DNA from: Synergistaceae bacterium
Lineage (GTDB): Bacteria; Synergistota; Synergistia; Synergistales; Aminobacteriaceae
Direction of reading: 5' to 3'
DNA: 64,000 bases
Assembly: GCA_018436725.1 (NCBI GenBank)
Contig: JAHDKT010000054.1
Span: forward strand, 1 to 64,000
How positions within the stretch are numbered: the stretch's first letter is position 1; each line of letters opens with the position of its first letter. Made by a program: the position numbers and the translations under genes. The notes beneath the pieces were generated by a model. The model saw only the letters and a list, made by a program, of their open reading frames with translations. It had not been told where the DNA came from and did no database searches. Of this stretch, positions 59,606 to 64,000 are shown piece by piece.

Positions 59606-60565
59606 GTGGATATCAACAGATACCGGTACATCGCCGTATTGGCGAGGACGAAGAGCTTTACCAGAGCCTCGGAAGAGCTGCACATATCCCAGCCGGCGCT
59701 GACGAAGGCGATCAGAAAGACCGAGGAAGAGGTCGGCGTTCCCCTTTTCGACCGGCACGCCTCCCCTCTTCAATTGACCTTTGCCGGAGAACTCTTCCTG
59801 AACGAAGCCATAAAAATACTGAACATCCAGGATACTCTGGAGAAAGAGATGACCAGGATCGCAAGCGGCGGGAAGGGAAGGGTCGTGATGGGCGTTCCCG
59901 CCGAAAGCGCGGCGCGCTGGTTGCCGAAGGTCCTTCCCGATTTCGTCGCGCAGCACCCCGGCACGGAGATCGCCATCGTCGAAGGGAGCAGCGATACCTT
60001 TGAAAAAGGCCTTTTGGAAGGGGCGATCGACCTGTGCATCTATAATCTTCCAGTCTATTCAAAGGAGCTGGAGTACGAAGTGCTTGAGGAACGCCCGATT
60101 TTTCTGGTTTCCTCCGACCGACACCCCTTCGCCGCAGGCGTTCATCTTGCATCCAACGGTCCCTGCACCCCGTTTTTTTTGGAGCCGCGCCGCCTCGAAG
60201 GAGAACGATTTCTCACGCTCACGCCCGACAAGGGGATGTACCGGGTGGTAACGCAGATTCTCGAACGGCACGGCGTCAAAGTGAATATCGTTCTGCAACT
60301 GACCAATAACTACACGATCAGCAGGCTTGCGGCGGCGGGTTTCGGCCTGTGCTTCACGACCTACTCGGCCGGCGAACGCCTGAAGATGTCGAACGATCTT
60401 TCTCCCGTCTTTTACACGATCGACGACCCGGTCTTCATACGAAAGACGATCATCGCCTATAGGACGGGAGACTGTTTGTCGCCTGCGGCCAGAGCCATGC
60501 TCGACCTGGCCCGGATCAAAATAGCCGGAGCGCCGAAGCCGAAGCTGTCGATCTCTTACGGATAA
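59606..60565 (+). CDS. LysR-family transcriptional regulator
   Basis: 319 residues from the GTG at 59606 with GGGGGGAG upstream. N-terminal helix-turn-helix: AVLARTKSFTRASEELHISQPALTKAIRKTEEEVGVPLFDR (LysR signature, residues 10-52). C-terminal effector domain typical of the family, from about residue 92. Divergent from the peptide-transport operon at 59324, so by the usual LysR rule it probably activates that operon on binding an intermediate. It converges on the TRAP genes after a 73-bp gap. Confidence 0.93.
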   Translation: MDINRYRYIAVLARTKSFTRASEELHISQPALTKAIRKTEEEVGVPLFDRHASPLQLTFAGELFLNEAIKILNIQDTLEKEMTRIASGGKGRVVMGVPAESAARWLPKVLPDFVAQHPGTEIAIVEGSSDTFEKGLLEGAIDLCIYNLPVYSKELEYEVLEERPIFLVSSDRHPFAAGVHLASNGPCTPFFLEPRRLEGERFLTLTPDKGMYRVVTQILERHGVKVNIVLQLTNNYTISRLAAAGFGLCFTTYSAGERLKMSNDLSPVFYTIDDPVFIRKTIIAYRTGDCLSPAARAMLDLARIKIAGAPKPKLSISYG

Positions 60566-60638
60566 AGCGTTCCGGGAACCGCGCGAAGCCTGCGGATTCT
60601 TCGATTCGACCGGCTCCGGCCAGCTCCCGGAGGGGTAT

Positions 60639-62501
60639 CTACGACTCCGCGGAAGAAGAAACCTTCTTTCGGGCTTTTCCGCTGAAAAAGTACAGCGCGG
60701 CGAAGAGAGCCAGGCCGGAGACGCTCGATATCCTTTCCGGAACGATCATGCAGAGCGCCGCGAGGATGAAGAGAGCGCGCATGACGGGTGGGACCGGCTT
60801 ATTCAGGAATCCGACGACGCCGATGCCGAGCGACAGTACTCCCACCGAGCAGAAAAAGAATACGGCGAGAATTTCATTGAGGTTGCCGATGCCGAGCAGC
60901 GCCGGATTATAGACGAAGACGAACGGAATGAGGAAGAGCACGACGGCGAGCCTGACCGCCTCCGTTCCCGTCTCCCAGAGACCGCTTCCCGTCATCCCCG
61001 CCGCAGTGTACGAAGCGATCGCTACGGGCGGCGTGATCATCGACATGTTGGCGAAGTAGAAGATGAACATATGCGCCACGAGCGCCTGGATGCCGAGTTT
61101 CTGCATCGCCGGAGCGAGCAGGACCGCGCTCATGATGTAGGCCGCGCTCGTCGGCATCCCCATTCCCATGACGATGATCATGACGGTCGAAAGGAGGAGG
61201 GCCAGCAGAAGATTGCCCTCGGAGACGGAGGCGACGACGGCGCTGAAACGGAGTCCCAGCCCCGTGTAAACGACCTCGCCGATGATGATGCCCGCGAGAG
61301 CGCAGGGGAGCGTGACGATGACGGACGATTTGGCCCCGTCGATCGCCATCGTCAGGATCCGCGCTACGGAGAGTCGCGTATCCCCGCGCAGCTGGCAGAG
61401 GACGATCAACGAGAGCGTGGAGGCCAGAGCGGAGTACATGAGCGATCGACCGTACGCGATGAGGGCGACCAGCAGCACGATCGGAACGATCAGGTGAAGA
61501 TGGCTTTTTATGATCCGTAGAAGCTCGTCCTTGTCGATAATTTCGACTGTCATCCCTTGCTTGCGCGCCTCCAGATGGACCTCCCAAAAGAGAGAGCCGA
61601 CGTAGAGCAAAGAGGGCAGGACGGCGCACAGGACGATGGTGAAATATGAAACGCCGATCATGTCGGCCATAATGAAGGCGGAAGCTCCCATGACGGGAGG
61701 TATGAGCTGTCCGCCGGTCCCCGCCGTCGCCAGGAGCGCGCCGCTGAAGACGGGTTTGAAACCTGCCTTTTTCATCATCGGGTAGACGATCGAACCGACC
61801 GATGCCACGTTCGCCGCCGCACTTCCGCTGATCATGCCGAAAAGTCCGGATGCTACGATGGACGCTTTGCCGGCGCCTCCGACCGCCTTTCTTGTGGCGT
61901 ACTTGGCCGCGGCGACGAAGAGCGCGCCTGCGGGGGTCGCGGCCAGGAACGAACCGAAGATCATAAAGTAAAAGATCGTATGCGCCGATGCGGCGACGGG
62001 ACTTGAGAAGACGCCCGCCGACGTCATGAGCTGATTCTCGACGAACGCGTCGAACGTCACTTTCGGATGGGCGAGGATGCCGGGAAGGCCCGCTCCGAAG
62101 AAACTGTACGTCATGAAGACGAGCGCGATGACCGTCATTGACCATCCGAGGGTCCTCCGCCCCGCTTCGAGAAGAAGCAGGACGAGCAGAGCGCAGGAAA
62201 CGTAGTCGGACGCGAGCAGATCGTCCACGAACGGAATTCGCTCGCTGATTCTCTCCGCGTGCCGGAGTACGTGGAGCATAAGAAACGCGGCGCATGCGGC
62301 GAAAGCGATGTCGAGAACGAAGGAGAGTCGTGGAAATGATTTGAAGGACGGTTTCAGCAGAAAGACGAGAATAAGGCAGAAGCCGACGTGAAGAGGTCGT
62401 ATAATCATGCCCGGCACTGCGGAGAAGGCGACGTGGATCTGCCCCGCGACCCATAAGAGCGCTGTACACGCGACGAGGTGATTCCGGATTTTTTGTTCCA
62501 C
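60639..62501 (-). CDS. TRAP transporter fused permease (DctQM fusion, TAXI type)
   Basis: 620 residues, about 16-18 helices. The N-terminal part (residues 1-150) corresponds to the small permease and the rest to DctM. Typical motifs: GSFLAATPAGALFVAAAKYATRKAVGGAGKASIVASGLFGMISGSAAANVASVGSIVYPMMKKAGF, GTGGQLIPPVMGASAFIMAD, GMGMPTSAAYIMSAVLLAPAM and NMSMITPPVAIASYTAAG. Such fusions work with TAXI-type binding proteins, and the matching gene lies directly upstream at 62604. No DctQ gene is needed. Confidence 0.94.
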   Translation of the reverse strand: MEQKIRNHLVACTALLWVAGQIHVAFSAVPGMIIRPLHVGFCLILVFLLKPSFKSFPRLSFVLDIAFAACAAFLMLHVLRHAERISERIPFVDDLLASDYVSCALLVLLLLEAGRRTLGWSMTVIALVFMTYSFFGAGLPGILAHPKVTFDAFVENQLMTSAGVFSSPVAASAHTIFYFMIFGSFLAATPAGALFVAAAKYATRKAVGGAGKASIVASGLFGMISGSAAANVASVGSIVYPMMKKAGFKPVFSGALLATAGTGGQLIPPVMGASAFIMADMIGVSYFTIVLCAVLPSLLYVGSLFWEVHLEARKQGMTVEIIDKDELLRIIKSHLHLIVPIVLLVALIAYGRSLMYSALASTLSLIVLCQLRGDTRLSVARILTMAIDGAKSSVIVTLPCALAGIIIGEVVYTGLGLRFSAVVASVSEGNLLLALLLSTVMIIVMGMGMPTSAAYIMSAVLLAPAMQKLGIQALVAHMFIFYFANMSMITPPVAIASYTAAGMTGSGLWETGTEAVRLAVVLFLIPFVFVYNPALLGIGNLNEILAVFFFCSVGVLSLGIGVVGFLNKPVPPVMRALFILAALCMIVPERISSVSGLALFAALYFFSGKARKKVSSSAES

Positions 62502-62603
62502 TTCGTTCCATGGCCTCCTTATTTTACGAGAGGCGGACTCGGGGAGGTAGCGAAACGCTCCCTCTCCGGTCCGCCGTCGATCCTGCCGCGGATACGGCGG
62601 GCG

Positions 62604-63599
62604 CTACTTCAAAAGCCCTTTTTCGGCGTAGAACTTCGCGGCTCCCGGATGAAGAGGAACACCGCCGAGATTGACGGGATCGGCGGCGTCCTTCTCGGGA
62701 TTGAAATCCTCGAACGCCTTGTGCCCCTGAACAAGCGATTCTTTGCCCTCGAAGATCGCTTTTGTGATCTTGTATGCCGTTTCGTCGTCCATGGCGTCCG
62801 TCGCGGTAATGGTGCTCCGATATCCCGGAAGAAGAAGATCGGCCTGTTGCCCTTTGAAGCTCCATGCGGGGAGCTTCGAACGGGTATAGCCATACTTTTC
62901 GAGAAAGGCGACGCTTTCCTCCGAGACGCCGATCAGATCGATGGCGCCCGTCACGGCGAGTTCGGTGAAAGTCGGATGTCCCTTCGAGAGGGCTTGAATG
63001 AAGACGTCGCAGCGCCCGTCCTTCATCGCGTTCACGATAGCTTCGAAGTCGGTGTGCTCCACCGAGCCGCCCCACTTTTTCACGTCGTCGTACGAGAAAC
63101 CGTAGGCTTCGAGAAGGTGGGCGGCCGAGGCCTCTCCCGTGGTTCCGCGCTGCACGGTCATGAGACGAATTTTCATCTGTTTTTCGGCGACATCCTTCAA
63201 AGAGGAGATACCGCTCCCCTTTCTCACCGCGATGCCGACGTAGAACTGATCCAGACCGCCGACGAGAGCGCGGAGACTCGTGATCGGCTCTTTGAAGAGA
63301 TTCGTCCCCTCGTAGGCCCACTTGTTGTTGTTCCCCATGGTGAGCGCGATGTTCATCTCTCCTTTTCCAAGAAGCTTCAGATTGCCGATGCCTCCGGCGA
63401 TAGGGGCAGCGTCGATTTTGAGTTCTGGAGAGGCCTTTCGCACAACGTCGGCGATCACCGCGGCCTGAACGTACCATGTACTGCCGACCTTGTTCGAGCC
63501 GATCTTCAACTCGTCCTCCGCCGCGAACGACGCGGGGGTTCCCATAACCGTCAGAACTGCGAAAAGAAGCGTTGCTATCGATACGAATTTCTTTTTCAT
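62604..63599 (-). CDS. TAXI-family TRAP substrate-binding protein
   Basis: 331 residues. Signal peptide FVSIATLLFAVLTVMGTPASFA. Mature part: LKIGSNKVGSTWYVQAAVIADVV, APIAGGIGNLKLLGKGEMNIALTMGNNN and HPGAAKFYAEKGLLK at the end are the typical TAXI features. AAGGAGGGG precedes the ATG at 63599. TAXI systems are reported to carry glutamate, 2-oxoglutarate or similar acids, and the real ligand is unknown. It follows a thiamine-diphosphate enzyme by 64 bp, so the two may belong to one pathway. Confidence 0.93.
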   Translation of the reverse strand: MKKKFVSIATLLFAVLTVMGTPASFAAEDELKIGSNKVGSTWYVQAAVIADVVRKASPELKIDAAPIAGGIGNLKLLGKGEMNIALTMGNNNKWAYEGTNLFKEPITSLRALVGGLDQFYVGIAVRKGSGISSLKDVAEKQMKIRLMTVQRGTTGEASAAHLLEAYGFSYDDVKKWGGSVEHTDFEAIVNAMKDGRCDVFIQALSKGHPTFTELAVTGAIDLIGVSEESVAFLEKYGYTRSKLPAWSFKGQQADLLLPGYRSTITATDAMDDETAYKITKAIFEGKESLVQGHKAFEDFNPEKDAADPVNLGGVPLHPGAAKFYAEKGLLK

Positions 63600-63663
63600 T
63601 GCTACCCCTCCTTTTTAATTGTGTTACAAGCATCTGGCGCACAAAGAGATATTCTCTCGGCGT

Positions 63664-64000
63664 TCAATATAAATAAGGAATCCCTTTCCTCTTCGCATTC
63701 GGAATCCAACGGGGTACCGGAGGAACAAGTTCGTCCTCGGCCTTCACCGGCATTTCGATCAGCATGGGGCCGCGGTGCGCGAAAGCTTCCTTCAACGTTT
63801 CGCCGATCTTCGCGGGGTCGGATATCCTGAGCGCCTTCAAGCCGAATCCCTCCGCTATCCTGCAGTAGTCCACATAGTTGAAATCCGTAGCGAAGGGTTT
63901 TGCGTTGTAGACGTGCTCTATCTCTCCGCGGATCCATCCGAAAACGTTGTTGTTGAACAGTACGTACTTGATGTTCAACCCCAGGCGACTGTACGTCTCC
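63664..64000 (-). CDS. Thiamine-diphosphate-dependent enzyme, C-terminal part (5' end outside window)
   Basis: The frame is open to the window edge on the minus strand, and 112 residues are visible. VLFNNNVFGWIRGE is the end of the ThDP-binding motif, and FNYVDYCRIAEGFGLKALRISDPAKIGETLKEAFAHRGPMLIEMP is the usual C-terminal part of the acetolactate synthase/benzoylformate decarboxylase/oxalyl-CoA decarboxylase group. Which branch cannot be said from the fragment. It is upstream of the TAXI TRAP genes on the same strand and may provide the catabolic step for their substrate. Confidence 0.85.
   Translation of the reverse strand, partial: ETYSRLGLNIKYVLFNNNVFGWIRGEIEHVYNAKPFATDFNYVDYCRIAEGFGLKALRISDPAKIGETLKEAFAHRGPMLIEMPVKAEDELVPPVPRWIPNAKRKGIPYLY

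Noticed and set aside
1-64000. CRISPR arrays, tRNA or rRNA genes, insertion sequences
   Set aside because: No regularly spaced repeats, cloverleaf-like segments, rRNA segments or transposase motifs were seen on reading the window. A covariance-model search was not possible here.

Overview
The window looks like the replication-origin region of a high-GC, amino-acid- and peptide-fermenting anaerobe, most plausibly a member of the Synergistota. This is inferred from the gene content: dnaA-dnaN-recF-mnmG-dciA beside an origin, several TRAP and peptide ABC uptake systems, many M20 amidohydrolases and almost no sugar genes. The species cannot be fixed from sequence reading alone. No rRNA, tRNA, CRISPR array or insertion sequence was recognised.

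Layout. (1) 1-2837, minus strand: a partial LivH permease, pyroglutamyl peptidase and a DHH phosphoesterase. (2) 2838-9635: the origin. It has DnaA boxes on both sides of dnaA and a textbook unwinding element (tandem boxes, GC spacer, DnaA-trio) just before dnaN, followed by recF, mnmG and the probable helicase loader dciA. (3) 9639-18084: signalling and envelope genes, namely a PAS-rich hybrid kinase, a secreted protein of unknown function, a LysM-M23 peptidase, and HDOD and PAS/HD-GYP proteins. (4) 18252-24358: a YtcJ-like amidohydrolase, an M20 hydrolase, panB, a DUF997 protein and a PanF-like symporter. (5) 24407-33046: a peptide ABC transporter operon (dppBCDF-like, a small membrane protein, M20, a binding protein, M20). 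(6) 33133-43837: two URO-D-fold proteins, a 3-hydroxyisobutyrate-dehydrogenase-like enzyme, two GntR/FCD regulators, and two UPF0597 (CyuA-like) enzymes flanking a TRAP transporter. (7) 44153-50905: a lower-GC cassette with a GntR regulator, an isocitrate-lyase/PEP-mutase-family lyase, a TRAP transporter, a family III CoA-transferase and an HMG-CoA-lyase-family enzyme. (8) 51055-51654: a lone FmdE-domain protein behind a large inverted repeat. (9) 51722-59324, minus strand: a second peptide ABC operon with a C45 N-terminal-nucleophile hydrolase and an M20 hydrolase, divergent from a LysR gene. (10) 60639-64000, minus strand: a TAXI-type TRAP transporter and the 3' end of a thiamine-diphosphate enzyme.

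The most notable signal is a 16-bp perfect palindrome, GGTCGACCGGTCGACC. It occurs three times, each just downstream of a TTGAC-17-TACA promoter: before the ABC operon at 24544, before the URO-D/dehydrogenase operon at 33317, and before the GntR gene at 37368. The last copy extends to a 24-bp palindrome. The simplest reading is that this GntR protein is autoregulated and controls a local regulon of peptide uptake, amide hydrolysis and a pathway of unknown chemistry using URO-D-fold and UPF0597 enzymes.

Overall the window reads as one uptake-and-deamidation module after another, each with its own one-component regulator, placed directly beside the origin.
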